The translations under genes were made by a program, and so were the position numbers. Source: Paenibacillus sp. FSL H7-0357 (GTDB taxonomy: Bacteria; Bacillota; Bacilli; Paenibacillales; Paenibacillaceae). From it: 64,000 nt of DNA. The DNA lies in the NCBI RefSeq assembly GCF_000758525.1, contig NZ_CP009241.1, positions 5,270,001-5,334,000 of the forward strand, written 5' to 3'. The notes under the pieces were generated by a model, which did no database searches, had not been told where the DNA came from, and saw only the letters and a program-made list of their open reading frames with translations. Shown here in pieces: positions 26,069 to 35,469 of this stretch (the stretch's first letter is position 1; each line of letters opens with the position of its first letter).

Positions 26069-27076
26069 TTGATTAACCAGCAACATAACAGCAACACCCG
26101 GAAGCGCTGGCTCGTCTACCCGCTGCTCTTGACCCTGACTCTTCTGGTCTCAGCCTGTGGCAGCAACCAGAGCACAGGCTCCGCAACTAATTCAGGAAGT
26201 GCTGCCGAAGCTCCGGCACCTTCACAGCAGCCTGCAGAAACAACTGCACCGGCATCGTTCAAAACAGTGACAACTGTAAACGGCGATATTGAAATCCCCG
26301 TTCAGCCGAAGCGGATCGTTGCCGAGGAATATCTGGGCAGCCTGATTGCACTGGACACCATTCCCGTCGGCGCTCCTGGCCTGACGCTGCAAAATATGTA
26401 CTACAAGGAATCCCTTACAGGTGTGGCGGATACCGGAACCTACGGAAAGATGTCGCCCGAGAAAATCATCGCGCTGGATCCGGACCTGATTATCTCCGGC
26501 AATGCCGACAGCTATGAGGCTTTAAGCCAAATCGCGCCAACGGTCATTGTACCTTACGGGGATCTAAAAGATGCTCATCAGGAACTGACTTATTTCGGTG
26601 AGCTGCTGGGCAAAGAACAGCAAGCAAAGGATTGGCTGGCCGAATACGACAAACGTATCGCCGCTGCTAAGGCTAAGGTAGATGCAGCCATTCCTGCAGA
26701 TGCAACCTTCAGTATCCTGGAGCATTCAGAAAAAACCACCTGGGTCTACGGGGACAATTTCGGACGGGGCGGACAGCCGATCTATCAGGCGCTGGGCCGC
26801 AAGCCTCCAACCGAAGTCGCCGCCGAAATCATGGAGAAGCAGTGGGCGGAATTATCGACAGAGGTGCTTAACAAGTATGCAGGGGATTATCTCATCGTGA
26901 CCGATAACAACTACACCGTCCAGAACTTCAAAGATGATCCTATTTGGGGCAACCTCCCTGCAGTCAAAAACGATCATCTCTATGTCTGGAAAGAGGAACG
27001 TTCGTGGTATTATGACCCTATTGCTGTATTGTCCCAGACTGAGGAATTGGCGGACTGGCTGACTAAAGGACAATAA
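26069..27076 (+). CDS. Iron-siderophore ABC transporter substrate-binding lipoprotein
   Basis: A 335-residue FeuA/FecB-type (Fe3+-siderophore) binding lipoprotein. After Arg/Lys residues the signal ends in LLVSAC, a lipobox, then a Ser/Ala/Pro linker. PKRIVAEEYLGSLIAL and SPEKIIALDPDLII are typical of PF01497. The start is a TTG at 26069, eight bases after AAGGAGG; upstream codons lie inside the Fur box. It should deliver ferric siderophore to the FecCD permeases at 32.6-34.8 kb, which are now separated from it by the ger operon. Confidence 0.9.
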   Translation: MINQQHNSNTRKRWLVYPLLLTLTLLVSACGSNQSTGSATNSGSAAEAPAPSQQPAETTAPASFKTVTTVNGDIEIPVQPKRIVAEEYLGSLIALDTIPVGAPGLTLQNMYYKESLTGVADTGTYGKMSPEKIIALDPDLIISGNADSYEALSQIAPTVIVPYGDLKDAHQELTYFGELLGKEQQAKDWLAEYDKRIAAAKAKVDAAIPADATFSILEHSEKTTWVYGDNFGRGGQPIYQALGRKPPTEVAAEIMEKQWAELSTEVLNKYAGDYLIVTDNNYTVQNFKDDPIWGNLPAVKNDHLYVWKEERSWYYDPIAVLSQTEELADWLTKGQ

Positions 27077-27081
27077 GCACA

Positions 27082-27122
27082 AGCCGGAGATTAGCCTTGA
27101 TTGGCTGGTCTGCCGGTTTTTT
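27082..27122 (+). terminator. Terminator of the siderophore-binding protein gene
   Basis: GCCGG (27083-27087) and TTAGCC pair with GGCTGG and CCGG (to 27116) around a TTGATT loop, followed by seven T. Confidence 0.85.
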
Positions 27123-27259
27123 TATGGCCAGCTTCCGCAGCCCGGAGTATACAGGAGGCAATTTGATTAACCGCATCCAGAAATGGAGATAATACCTCTA
27201 GTCTACAGTTCCCGAAAGAGCAATACTTTCAAACACTTGCCGCCAAGGAGGACAACCGT

Positions 27260-27487
27260 ATGAAGGTTCTGGGGATCTATTTTTTGCTCGCTTTTTTAAC
27301 ATTTTGGCTGTTGGTCGTTGTCGATCTGCTGTCAGGCACCAGCTTCGCGATGTCGATGCATTCCTTTTATGTCACATTTGCAACCACTACCCTGCAGGAA
27401 GTGTTCATCATGGTTGTATTTGCCGCTCTGCCCATTGTTGCCGCAATTGCCAGCTATATCAAACGGAACAGAGCTCCGCAGAAATAA
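27260..27487 (+). CDS. Small two-helix membrane protein
   Basis: A 75-residue protein of unknown function. AAGGAGG lies eight bases before the ATG. Two hydrophobic helices are clear (about 3-24 and 46-65) with a short loop and a basic tail IKRNRAPQK that should be cytoplasmic. It ends five bases before the convergent GerAB-type gene. The good ribosome site and clean topology argue for a real gene. Confidence 0.7.
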   Translation: MKVLGIYFLLAFLTFWLLVVVDLLSGTSFAMSMHSFYVTFATTTLQEVFIMVVFAALPIVAAIASYIKRNRAPQK

Positions 27488-27491
27488 TAAT

Positions 27492-28589
27492 TTACCGGTA
27501 CAGTCCGAATCTGCGCCGCAGCCTGTTCACAAGAAACAACAGAATCGGGATGACAGCACACAGAATAGGCAGAATATTCTTGAGGAAAATACTGCCTTCT
27601 TTCATATGGACAGGGTAATTCTCCGCACTGACAAACGAAGTGAACAATACCACAACCCCTACCGGGATAACCAGCCTGCGCGTATCCTTAACCTTGAATA
27701 AATCAGCCGCAATCATGACAGCCGCATAGCAATAAATCGACATTTTGAAAAACACGCCAATAATCAGGGTCAGGATGACAAACGCATCCAGGCGTTGAAT
27801 AAAGTTGGCCACATTGACGAGCGTAATGGTCGTAAACATCGGAAAGGTTGTGCGGCTGTAAATGTCTGTTCCAAGCACCGACATCTCAACAGCATGCGTG
27901 AAGCTGAGCAGAAATCCGCTTAAAAGAATGGCGGCGATTCCTGTCTTCCTGACCTTCCGCGTTTTGTTGAGATGAGGAAGTATCGTCGTGAAGCAGACAA
28001 GTTCGCCAAAAGGGAAAATCCATATGCTCGGGTAAGCGGAGCGCAGTGCTTCCATCCATTCCCCGGCATGAATCGGAAACAGATTCTTGAACTTAGTCAG
28101 CCCCGCCGCAATGACTACAAAGTTGCAGAGCAAACCCATAAGGATGGTGATAAAAAAGTAGATCTCTGACGTTCTTGCAAACACCTCGATCCCCTTGTAT
28201 AGAATATACATTACGGCGATTACCATAATTGAATTAATGATAAACACAGGCGTCCTGTCGTATGAAGCCGAGATGAGGAGGTCTCCTGCTTCCCGCAAAT
28301 TCCGGGAGCCGTTATACAACAGGATGGGAAGAAACAGCAGACTCAGCGGCCAGCCGATCCATTTACCGAGAATTTGTTGTGTGTATCCGCTGATAATCAT
28401 ATTGGGAAATTGAAGATACAAATCGACGTAGATCCAATATAAGAGAATCCCTCCGGGCAGAGCTATCAGGATCGACAGCCAGACGGTATGTCCGCTTTCC
28501 AGCCCAATGGGTACCACAATCGCCGTCCCCAGTTCGAACAGTACTATCATGGAAAATAATTGAACCGGTCCGATAACTTCTTTTCTCAT
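27492..28589 (-). CDS. Spore germination protein, GerAB/KB family permease
   Basis: A 365-residue APC-superfamily membrane protein with about ten helices, matching the GerAB (spore permease) family; the start RKEVIGPVQLFSMIVLFELG and the loop IWIFPFGELVCF are characteristic. It is the B subunit of a germinant receptor in the inner spore membrane and probably carries the germinant-binding site. It follows the GerAC-type gene by 16 bases, giving the order A-C-B as in gerK of B. subtilis. Confidence 0.92.
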   Translation of the reverse strand: MRKEVIGPVQLFSMIVLFELGTAIVVPIGLESGHTVWLSILIALPGGILLYWIYVDLYLQFPNMIISGYTQQILGKWIGWPLSLLFLPILLYNGSRNLREAGDLLISASYDRTPVFIINSIMVIAVMYILYKGIEVFARTSEIYFFITILMGLLCNFVVIAAGLTKFKNLFPIHAGEWMEALRSAYPSIWIFPFGELVCFTTILPHLNKTRKVRKTGIAAILLSGFLLSFTHAVEMSVLGTDIYSRTTFPMFTTITLVNVANFIQRLDAFVILTLIIGVFFKMSIYCYAAVMIAADLFKVKDTRRLVIPVGVVVLFTSFVSAENYPVHMKEGSIFLKNILPILCAVIPILLFLVNRLRRRFGLYR

Positions 28590-28605
28590 AAATCAGCTCA
28601 CCCGT

Positions 28606-29814
28606 TCATTCTTTTTCTGGAGCCATGTAAGGCTTCAATCTCATCCCGGTACTGCGGATATAAGCTTCAACCTGAATATCCAATTCGCCTTGTGCAAATG
28701 CGGTGCTCCATTCCTTCCCTAGCTTGTTCCAGGTCGCCGGATCGGTACGCTTCAGTTCATTGCCAAAACCAAAGATGTCGGTTTGAGACGCTTGAGCGGT
28801 TCGTATAGCCAGCTCTACTTCCTCCCTGGTTTTCTCCTCCAGTTCAGCTTCCAGCTTCACAATTTCTTCCTTCCGGCTCAAATCCACATAACTTCCCGTT
28901 TCGTTTACAATGCCTTCCTCACGAATATGCAGATGAAAGACCGGTATACCGTTCCTGAGTTCAACCTTGGCAGTGGTCTTCGAGTAGAGCACATTGACGG
29001 CAATATCCTCATCTTTTTTATCAGAGGCGATGTCAATATTAGTTTCTCTGACTTTATTAAGCACCCATTGAGTGCCTCTCGCCGCAGGCCCGTCCATCCA
29101 ATAAATCAGCTTACCATCCTTAAAGACACCCAATCCGCTCATTATTGTTCCCGCCTTCGTTTCTGATTGTTCGAGGCTGGATTTCTTCATCCCATCGGCT
29201 GGATCCCCGATAATTCGCAGACCGTTAATCGTCAAATCCCCTTCCCCCGTGATCCCGTTAATGATCTCAAATACATTCATGTTCCGGTTCTCTCCGTATA
29301 CTCTGGAGGTATTTTGCATCTTTTTGACCACCCCCATGGAGGGCAGACTCTCCAGCGTCGTCAATATCTTGAGCACAGATGCGGCATCTGAATTTCTGGA
29401 AATCAGCACCGGCGAGTTCAGGCGAAGTTCATGTGATCGCTCAAAAATATCGAACAAGCCTTCAATTCCGCTTCTGGCCAGCGATTCACCCACAACAACG
29501 AGCTGAGAATGGGCAAAAAACAGCTGACGCGTCGCCCGCTTGGAGGCTTTACGCAATGCCCCGAATACCGTCCGGTCGCTTGCAGAAATGACAGTAACCG
29601 CAGGCATTCCGTTCCCGGAGCCCATACTTGTAGACGAAGCCGACGGAATGACCACCTGAAAGGTAACCCGGAATTCCCCGTTGTTTGCCGTTAGATCAAT
29701 TCCGATACCGCTCACAATGGCAAGGTCATTTAATTCTCTGCTGTTCCAGCATCCTGTGAGGATCAGAGATAGGATCAACCAAACCGTCAGCAGAACCGGC
29801 ATTTTAGTTCTCAT
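28606..29814 (-). CDS. Spore germination lipoprotein, GerAC family
   Basis: A 402-residue Ger(x)C lipoprotein. The signal ends in LILTGC (Cys about 22), followed by WNSRELNDLAIVSGIGID, the family hallmark. The body has the three-domain Ger(x)C pattern and ends with VEAYIRSTGMRLKPY. Its ATG lies 11 bases inside the end of the GerAA-type gene, so translation is coupled. The protein should anchor to the outer face of the inner spore membrane and assemble with A and B subunits. Confidence 0.93.
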   Translation of the reverse strand: MRTKMPVLLTVWLILSLILTGCWNSRELNDLAIVSGIGIDLTANNGEFRVTFQVVIPSASSTSMGSGNGMPAVTVISASDRTVFGALRKASKRATRQLFFAHSQLVVVGESLARSGIEGLFDIFERSHELRLNSPVLISRNSDAASVLKILTTLESLPSMGVVKKMQNTSRVYGENRNMNVFEIINGITGEGDLTINGLRIIGDPADGMKKSSLEQSETKAGTIMSGLGVFKDGKLIYWMDGPAARGTQWVLNKVRETNIDIASDKKDEDIAVNVLYSKTTAKVELRNGIPVFHLHIREEGIVNETGSYVDLSRKEEIVKLEAELEEKTREEVELAIRTAQASQTDIFGFGNELKRTDPATWNKLGKEWSTAFAQGELDIQVEAYIRSTGMRLKPYMAPEKE

Positions 29815-31375
29815 TGTTATTTCCCTGCCGGTTCTGACCGCTCTGGCCGGATTCAGCGCTATTGCGGTTGATCAAACGTTTGCGGGTCTTCATGAAATGC
29901 AAAGGTGTCCGTAATATGACGTCCTTCTGATCACCCGGCGCAAACGGAGCGATTGGGGAGAGATAGGGAACACCCAGGGAACGCAAGGAGCACATATGGG
30001 CAACCAGTATCAGGCTGACAATGGCTATGCCGTAAAGACCTATAAAAGCAGCAATAAACATGATAACAAAGCGGAGTACGCGTATGGACAACGCCATATT
30101 AAAGGAAGGCGTGGCAAAGCTGGAGATCCCCGTTAATGAAACCACAATAACCATGGCAGGGGACACAATCCCGGCCTGCACGGCCGCCTGTCCCAGAACC
30201 AGCCCCCCAATAATCGAGACGGTTTGACCGATGGGAGAAGGCATCCTAATGCCGGCCTCACGGATGATCTCAAAGGTAACCTCCATCATCAACGCCTCAA
30301 CGAACGTGGGAAAAGGCACGCCTTCCCGCTGTGAGGCCAGATTAATCAGCAGGGGTGTAGGGATCATCTCCTGATGAAAATTCAGTGCTGCAACAAAAAC
30401 CGCTGGACCAAATAAGGAAATCACCAGGCACAGTAATCTCAGTAAACGGATTAATGTCGATATATCATACCGCTGATAGTAATCCTCAACTGTATGAAAA
30501 AACATTAGAAAGGTTGTAGGCGCGATCAGCACGAAAGGAGTCCCGTCTACAAACAAAGCTATTCTGCCTTCCAGCAGATTTCCGGCCACGCTGTCCGGCC
30601 GTTCTGTATTGTACATCGTCGGAAAAGGAGAGAACCTGTTCTCTTCAATCATCTGCTCAATATATCCCGATTCCAGAATAGAATCCACGTGGATCGCCTT
30701 AAGCTTCTTCCTGAATTCCTGAAGTGTCTCTTCCGGGGCTAGTCCGTGAATATACATCATGGTGACATCGGTTTTAGTTACAGCCCCAAGGGTCATTGTC
30801 TCGATCCATAGGTCAGGGCTCTTGATTCTTCTGCGCACAAGGGCGATGTTCGTGCCAAGAGATTCCGTAAAGCTCTCCTTGGAGCCGCGGATGGCTACCT
30901 GGGTTGCGGCCTCCGTGACAGCTCTGCTTTCACCGCCGCTTGTACTTAGGCTGATGGCATCCTTCAGGCCATGAAACAGCAATACCGTATCTCCCGACAT
31001 GAGGGCTTCCAGAAGACTGTTCAGATCCTGAACGAGTTTTTCCTTGCCGATGTTGAGCGCCTTTTCTTGCACATAGGTGAACAAGTCCAAGATTGTCAGT
31101 TCAGCGGACTTCTCTTCGCTTAGAATTCCAAACGAAAAGGCATGGGTAATGAACTCTTCTACTCTTTCCTTGTCGATGATGCCGTTGATATATACTGCAG
31201 CCATCTGGTTGGCATTATCTGTTGTTTCGTACTCGCGTATAATCAGATCCGGGCTGTTTCCAAGTCTGGATCTAATCACTTTAACGTTGTCCTCAAGGCT
31301 TAAGGAGAGGGGGGGGCTTGAAGTGCTGCCTTCATGCGCCCCGGCGGGCTTAGGTTCTGGGTTGCGTTTAGCCAT
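29804..31375 (-). CDS. Spore germination protein, GerAA family
   Basis: A 523-residue GerA-type receptor subunit. A soluble N-terminal half (about 30-270; VYINGIIDKERVEEF, SKESFTESLGTNIALVRRR) leads to four to five helices in the C-terminal half; PTFVEALMMEVTFEIIREAG and IGQTVSIIGGLVLGQAAV are strong family segments. ATG 31375 (MAKRNPEP) follows AGGAGGTG. The tail after the last helix is rich in Asn, Gln, Ser and Arg. It is the first gene of the operon. Confidence 0.94.
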   Translation of the reverse strand: MAKRNPEPKPAGAHEGSTSSPPLSLSLEDNVKVIRSRLGNSPDLIIREYETTDNANQMAAVYINGIIDKERVEEFITHAFSFGILSEEKSAELTILDLFTYVQEKALNIGKEKLVQDLNSLLEALMSGDTVLLFHGLKDAISLSTSGGESRAVTEAATQVAIRGSKESFTESLGTNIALVRRRIKSPDLWIETMTLGAVTKTDVTMMYIHGLAPEETLQEFRKKLKAIHVDSILESGYIEQMIEENRFSPFPTMYNTERPDSVAGNLLEGRIALFVDGTPFVLIAPTTFLMFFHTVEDYYQRYDISTLIRLLRLLCLVISLFGPAVFVAALNFHQEMIPTPLLINLASQREGVPFPTFVEALMMEVTFEIIREAGIRMPSPIGQTVSIIGGLVLGQAAVQAGIVSPAMVIVVSLTGISSFATPSFNMALSIRVLRFVIMFIAAFIGLYGIAIVSLILVAHMCSLRSLGVPYLSPIAPFAPGDQKDVILRTPLHFMKTRKRLINRNSAESGQSGQNRQGNNNEN

Positions 31376-31395
31376 CTTCGGCACCTCCTGCCTTT

Positions 31396-31426
31396 TACTA
31401 TTCGCTTGCCACTCTCTTTTTATGCA
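31396..31426 (-). promoter_or_regulatory. Possible sigma-G promoter of the ger operon
   Basis: On the minus strand TGCATA (31426-31421) and AATAGTA (31402-31396) are 18 bases apart, close to the forespore sigma-G consensus. The predicted start would fall at the edge of the ribosome site, which is tight, so confidence is low. Confidence 0.3.
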
Positions 31427-31506
31427 GGTTATGGAATGTGTGAGATGCTGCATAAAGCTTTCCAGCCGATGATCCTTCATTTCTGAATTTATCCATGCGG
31501 AAACAG

Positions 31507-31548
31507 AAAAAGCTGCCCCGCCGTAGATTCTTCTACTTTGGGACAGCC
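31507..31548 (-). terminator. Terminator of the fecCD-reductase operon
   Basis: AGCTGCCCC (31511-31519) pairs with GGGACAGCC (31540-31548), with an inner GTAGA/TCTAC stem, followed by T on the minus strand. It separates this operon from the ger genes. Confidence 0.75.
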
Positions 31549-31574
31549 ATATTTATCAATCATTATGTTGTATG

Positions 31575-32615
31575 CTAGTGTTCATCACTTACGCCAAGCG
31601 CCTTGTTCTTTTCCTTGAAGCGGTCATTATGCGAGGAGACATAGGCTGCTTTGGGTGCATCGGGATCCATATACAGCTTGGCACTGTTCAAGGCCAGAAC
31701 GGCATCGGTAAAGGTGCCGGCAATCAGGCGGACCTTGCTGCTGTAATCTACAAAATCACCTGCGGCAAAGATACCGGGCAGATTCGTCTCCAGCCGCCCG
31801 CTGACATTGGCGCACCAGTCGCCCATATCGAGGCCCCATTCCTTCAGTGGCCCAAAATCGCTTTTTAAACCATGGTTCACAATTACCGCGTCCACCGCAA
31901 ACTGCTCTGTTTCCCCGGATTCTATATGGCTGATCGTCACCTGGTCGATCGTCTCTCCATTGCTGCTGTGCAGCTGGCTTACCGCAAACGGCACGCGTAC
32001 TTCTACGGAGGAAGCCTTCATCCGCGCGATATTCTTCTCATGACCGCCAAACTGCTCTCTGCGGTGCACAATGGTTACGCTGGCTGCGATACCTTCAAGT
32101 TCGTTGGCCCAATCTACCGCGGAGTCGCCACCGCCGGAGATCAGCACTGCTTTGCCGCGGAACGGCTCCAGCTCTTGCACCGTATAATGCAGATTCGTAA
32201 CCTCGTAGCGGTCCGCCCCTTCAATTTCCAGCTTCGCCATCTGCAGAATACCATAGCCGATCGCCAGAATGATCGTACGCGTCCAATGCTGTTCGCCTGT
32301 ATTCGAAGTCAGAATATAGGTTCCGTCCTCCTGCCGCTCCTGAGCAATAATCTGCTGCCCCAGAACAATAGTCGGATCGAAAGTCCGGGCCTGCTCCTCC
32401 AGCTGTTTAATCAATTGGCCGCAGAGGATCGGGGTGACTCCACCCACATCCCAGATCATTTTCTCAGGATAGATGAGCATTCTCCCGCCAAGCTCTTCCT
32501 TGGCTTCAATCAGCTTTGTCTTCAAATCTCTCATGCCGCTATAAAATGCTGTATACATACCTGCGGGTCCCCCGCCAATGATCGTTACATCGTATAATTC
32601 CAGTTGATTGCTCAT
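31575..32615 (-). CDS. Ferredoxin-NADP reductase, YumC type
   Basis: A 346-residue flavoprotein with the thioredoxin-reductase-like fold but no CxxC active site. FAD-binding [14 protein letters not shown] is near residue 12, NADP-binding [11 protein letters not shown] near 165, and [14 protein letters not shown] near 290. MSNQLEL at 32615 follows CGGAGGGA. It is the last gene of a Fur-controlled operon with two FecCD permeases, 47 bases behind the second. Ferredoxin or flavodoxin reduction for iron release from imported siderophore is a reasonable inference. Confidence 0.9.
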   Translation of the reverse strand: MSNQLELYDVTIIGGGPAGMYTAFYSGMRDLKTKLIEAKEELGGRMLIYPEKMIWDVGGVTPILCGQLIKQLEEQARTFDPTIVLGQQIIAQERQEDGTYILTSNTGEQHWTRTIILAIGYGILQMAKLEIEGADRYEVTNLHYTVQELEPFRGKAVLISGGGDSAVDWANELEGIAASVTIVHRREQFGGHEKNIARMKASSVEVRVPFAVSQLHSSNGETIDQVTISHIESGETEQFAVDAVIVNHGLKSDFGPLKEWGLDMGDWCANVSGRLETNLPGIFAAGDFVDYSSKVRLIAGTFTDAVLALNSAKLYMDPDAPKAAYVSSHNDRFKEKNKALGVSDEH

Positions 32616-32662
32616 ATATTTCCCTCCGTATATGTTTTTGGCTTGAGTAATTTTGGTCTCTA

Positions 32663-33697
32663 TCAAGACTTCGTCCGGGCCAGCAAATAGAGAAAATAAG
32701 GTGCACCTATCACAGCAACCACGATCCCTGTAGGGATCTCCGAGGGCTGCAATATCCAGCGGCCGATCGTATCGGCGGTGATAACCAGCAGGGAACCTAG
32801 CAGCGCGGAAGCGGGAAGCATCAGCTGATGCTTCGGACCCACCAGACGTCTGGCTAAATGCGGACCGACCAGGCCGACAAAACCGATCCCGCCGCTGACA
32901 GCGACACTAGAAGCTGCGAGTCCGACTGCGGCTGCGAGCAGCTTGAACTGCTCTCTGGTAACAGCGGCTCCAAGTCCGGTGGCTGTCTGCTCGCCCAGAT
33001 TAAGCACATTCATTACCCGGGCTTTGTAGATCACATAGGGCAGCAGAATCACAATCCAGGGGAGCAGGGAAAGCACAAATTTCCAGCTGGTCCCCCAGAT
33101 GCTGCCCGCCAGCCAGGTAGCGACAAATTGATACTTATCAGGATCAAGACGCAGCGTCAGCACAATCATCGCTGCGCTGATTCCGGCTGCAACTGCTACG
33201 CCGGTCAGAAGCAGGCGGATCGGGGATATCCCCTGATACCGCTTATACGCAAGCACATAAATCAAGGCCGCAGTCAGTCCTGCTCCGACAAAAGCAACGA
33301 GCGGCAGCAGGTATACCGGTGCAGCAGTCGTCGATGGATAAAAAGAAACCATCAGCATAACCATCAGGCCGGCTCCGGCGTTGATGCCGAGAATGCCGGG
33401 ATCAGCCAGGTCATTGCGGAAGACGCCTTGCATGACTGCTCCGGAAACGGCAAGTCCCGCTCCGATCAGAACGGAGATAACGATGCGCGGCAGACGGAAG
33501 TCGAACAGGATCAGCTCCTGCTTGTCCGTACCTTTGCCGAGCAAAGTGTTCAGCAGTTCCATAGGAGTAAGTCGTATGTATCCTGTATTCACACTGATAA
33601 TAAACACGAGTACGATTAATGCAAATATCACAGCCAGAACGGTCAGTCCGCGTCTGCGTCTGGTAGATTCATAGGATAAAGCTGTTGTTCTCTGCAT
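32663..33697 (-). CDS. Iron-siderophore ABC transporter permease, FecCD family
   Basis: A 344-residue permease with about nine helices. Family segments are [28 protein letters not shown] and [19 protein letters not shown] 33697 overlaps the upstream permease stop and has AGAAGGGAG before it; a frame extended to 33868 would lie inside the neighbouring gene. It pairs with the next permease. A partner ATPase gene is not present in the window; a shared YusV-type ATPase would be needed. Confidence 0.92.
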   Translation of the reverse strand: MQRTTALSYESTRRRRGLTVLAVIFALIVLVFIISVNTGYIRLTPMELLNTLLGKGTDKQELILFDFRLPRIVISVLIGAGLAVSGAVMQGVFRNDLADPGILGINAGAGLMVMLMVSFYPSTTAAPVYLLPLVAFVGAGLTAALIYVLAYKRYQGISPIRLLLTGVAVAAGISAAMIVLTLRLDPDKYQFVATWLAGSIWGTSWKFVLSLLPWIVILLPYVIYKARVMNVLNLGEQTATGLGAAVTREQFKLLAAAVGLAASSVAVSGGIGFVGLVGPHLARRLVGPKHQLMLPASALLGSLLVITADTIGRWILQPSEIPTGIVVAVIGAPYFLYLLARTKS

Positions 33698-33699
33698 GA

Positions 33700-34758
33700 C
33701 TACAGCTCCCTTCTTTCTTTGCGGGCCAAATACAGAAAGAAAGGCACACCGATTAGCGCAATGATAGCGCCCAGGGGCACTTCTTGCGGCGGATTGATCA
33801 TTCTGGCGGTCAGATCGGCAAATACAGCCAGCAGACTGCCCAGAATGGCGGAACAAGGGATAATCCACCTATAATCCACCCCTACAAGATAACGCGTCAG
33901 ATGGGGAATGATCAGCCCAATAAAGCCCACTGCTCCGACAACTGCTACTGAGGAGCCGGCAAGAATCAGCACGATTAATGCACCGGCCAATTTGACCAGA
34001 CCCGTCCGTTGCCCGAGGCCTCTGGCGATATCCTCACCCAGGCTGAGCATAGAGATGGAGCGGGATAAAATGAGAGCGCCTATAATCGCCCCGCCGATCC
34101 AGGGAAACATAATTTTGAGCTGAATCCACTTCGTACCGGCTACGCCTCCTGCATACCAGAAAGCCAGATCTTGTCCAATCTGAAAATATAAAGCTACGCC
34201 TTCGCTGAGCGCAGAGAGCAGCGCACTGAAGGCCGCTCCGGCAAGTACCAGACGGGCAGGTGTAAGGCCACCCTTGGCCATGGACCCGATACCATACACA
34301 ATTGCCGCCCCGGCCCCGGCTCCCACAAATGCATATAAAATCAGATACATGAACGGTAAATTCGGCAAGAATGCAAAGCAGAGTGCAAGCGCAAACCCCG
34401 CTCCAGAGTTTATGCCCATCAGCCCGGAATCCGCGAGCGGGTTGCGGGTCATCCCCTGCATAATCGCTCCTGCCACCGCAAAGCTGGCACCTACCATGGC
34501 CCCGCCGAGCACGCGCGGCAGCCGCAGCTCGCGGATAATTTGATGATCCGTAATATCCGGATTGAAGTGAAACACAGCGGTCCACACTACAGAAAAGTTA
34601 ATGTCTTTGGCTCCGAACGAGACCGAAAGTGCAATGCCTAGTGCTAATGCAATCAGACCGCCGACCAATATCAGCGTTGCTGCCCATGGGCGTGAACGGA
34701 ACTTCACCGGATCTCTCCCCTGGATTAGCCCTTTGCTGGCCGTTGCCTGTTGATTCAT
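33700..34758 (-). CDS. Iron-siderophore ABC transporter permease, FecCD family
   Basis: A 352-residue FecCD permease (about nine helices) with LRLPRVLGGAMVGASFAVAG, GINSGAGF and GFIGLIIPHLTRYLVG. ATG 34758 (MNQQATA) follows GGGTGAC and lies just below the Fur box. Together with the next gene it should form the heterodimeric channel for the ferric siderophore captured by the 26-27 kb lipoprotein. Confidence 0.92.
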   Translation of the reverse strand: MNQQATASKGLIQGRDPVKFRSRPWAATLILVGGLIALALGIALSVSFGAKDINFSVVWTAVFHFNPDITDHQIIRELRLPRVLGGAMVGASFAVAGAIMQGMTRNPLADSGLMGINSGAGFALALCFAFLPNLPFMYLILYAFVGAGAGAAIVYGIGSMAKGGLTPARLVLAGAAFSALLSALSEGVALYFQIGQDLAFWYAGGVAGTKWIQLKIMFPWIGGAIIGALILSRSISMLSLGEDIARGLGQRTGLVKLAGALIVLILAGSSVAVVGAVGFIGLIIPHLTRYLVGVDYRWIIPCSAILGSLLAVFADLTARMINPPQEVPLGAIIALIGVPFFLYLARKERREL

Positions 34759-34783
34759 TAAAGTCACCCGTTTTCTATGAAAT

Positions 34784-34798
34784 TGATTCTCATTATCA
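34784..34798 (-). promoter_or_regulatory. Fur box of the fecCD operon
   Basis: TGATTCTCATTATCA, read on the minus strand as TGATAATGAGAATCA, matches the 7-1-7 Fur consensus with one mismatch. It lies 26 bases before the permease start, next to a TACAAT -10-like box at 34805-34810. Confidence 0.87.
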
Positions 34799-34868
34799 TT
34801 GTAATATTGTAAATGAAAATGGCGTTGTTTGGCAATGGACAAATGAAAGCACACCGCTCAAAAACCTC

Positions 34869-34957
34869 TAATCTCCGTTAAAATGACAAGTTTTGGCCCT
34901 AAATAACACAAAATCCCCGTTATCTCTCCTTGATAATAGGACGGATAACGGAGATTT
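34869..34957. repeat. TCTCCGTTAT palindromic repeat cluster
   Basis: AAATCCCCGTTATC (34911-34924) pairs with GATAACGGAGATTT (34944-34957) with one mismatch, and a third arm TAATCTCCGTTA is at 34869-34880. Read on the minus strand the hairpin runs on into TTTTGTGTTATTT, so it may also terminate the small gene at 34971. Confidence 0.7.
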
Positions 34958-34970
34958 CCTGACCTTGGGA

Positions 34971-35282
34971 CTAGTCATTTTGCAGCGTGCCGCCAAATAT
35001 TTTGCGGATGTATCCCTGCATTTTGCCAATATGAGGCACAAAAGTGCTTTTGTCATACACATAATTAGCCTGGGTCACAAGCTGTGAATAGATCAGGAAT
35101 AAAATGGCCGCCAGCTCCCTGTCGATCTGCCTTTCGTGCTCAATCAACACATAAACCTCTTCCAGAACGGCATACAGCTGCATAAATCCGGCCTCATTTA
35201 TGATTTTTCTGCGCAAAGGTACAATGATATCGGTTGCAAGAGCGTCTATCTGCATAATGATTGCACTCATCTTCCCGTCCAT
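34971..35282 (-). CDS. Small helical protein of unknown function
   Basis: A 103-residue protein, predicted mostly alpha-helical, without Cys or signal peptide. AGGAGGGA lies seven bases before the ATG at 35282. The sequence (LYAVLEEVYVLIEHERQIDRE, then AAILFLIYSQL) could form a helical bundle, perhaps binding another protein. I do not recognise a family. It stands alone between a repeat cluster and a divergent aldo/keto reductase. Confidence 0.65.
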   Translation of the reverse strand: MDGKMSAIIMQIDALATDIIVPLRRKIINEAGFMQLYAVLEEVYVLIEHERQIDRELAAILFLIYSQLVTQANYVYDKSTFVPHIGKMQGYIRKIFGGTLQND

Positions 35283-35380
35283 ACACCAATCCCTCCTGCT
35301 GCAGTTGAATGGAGACAGCTCTTATACAATCCTATGTTTCACAGGCTCTTTGCATGCCTTAGGAAATATCTGTGTCCAGT

Positions 35381-35408
35381 ATTGCAATATTCTAGTAATA
35401 TAATATAA
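35381..35408 (+). promoter_or_regulatory. Candidate sigma-A promoter of the aldo/keto reductase
   Basis: TTGCAA at 35381 and a TATAAT box ending about 35408 are separated by about 16 bases, 60 bases before the start codon. The region is strongly AT-rich, so other alignments are possible. Confidence 0.5.
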
Positions 35409-35469
35409 TCTTCTGGAAATATGAGCAGCTAAGTATATGAACCATTGATCAATCCTATAGGGAGTGAAT

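Noticed and set aside
34868..35087. Two short frames containing DNGDF
   Set aside because: Both are translations of the TCTCCGTTAT palindromes on opposite strands.
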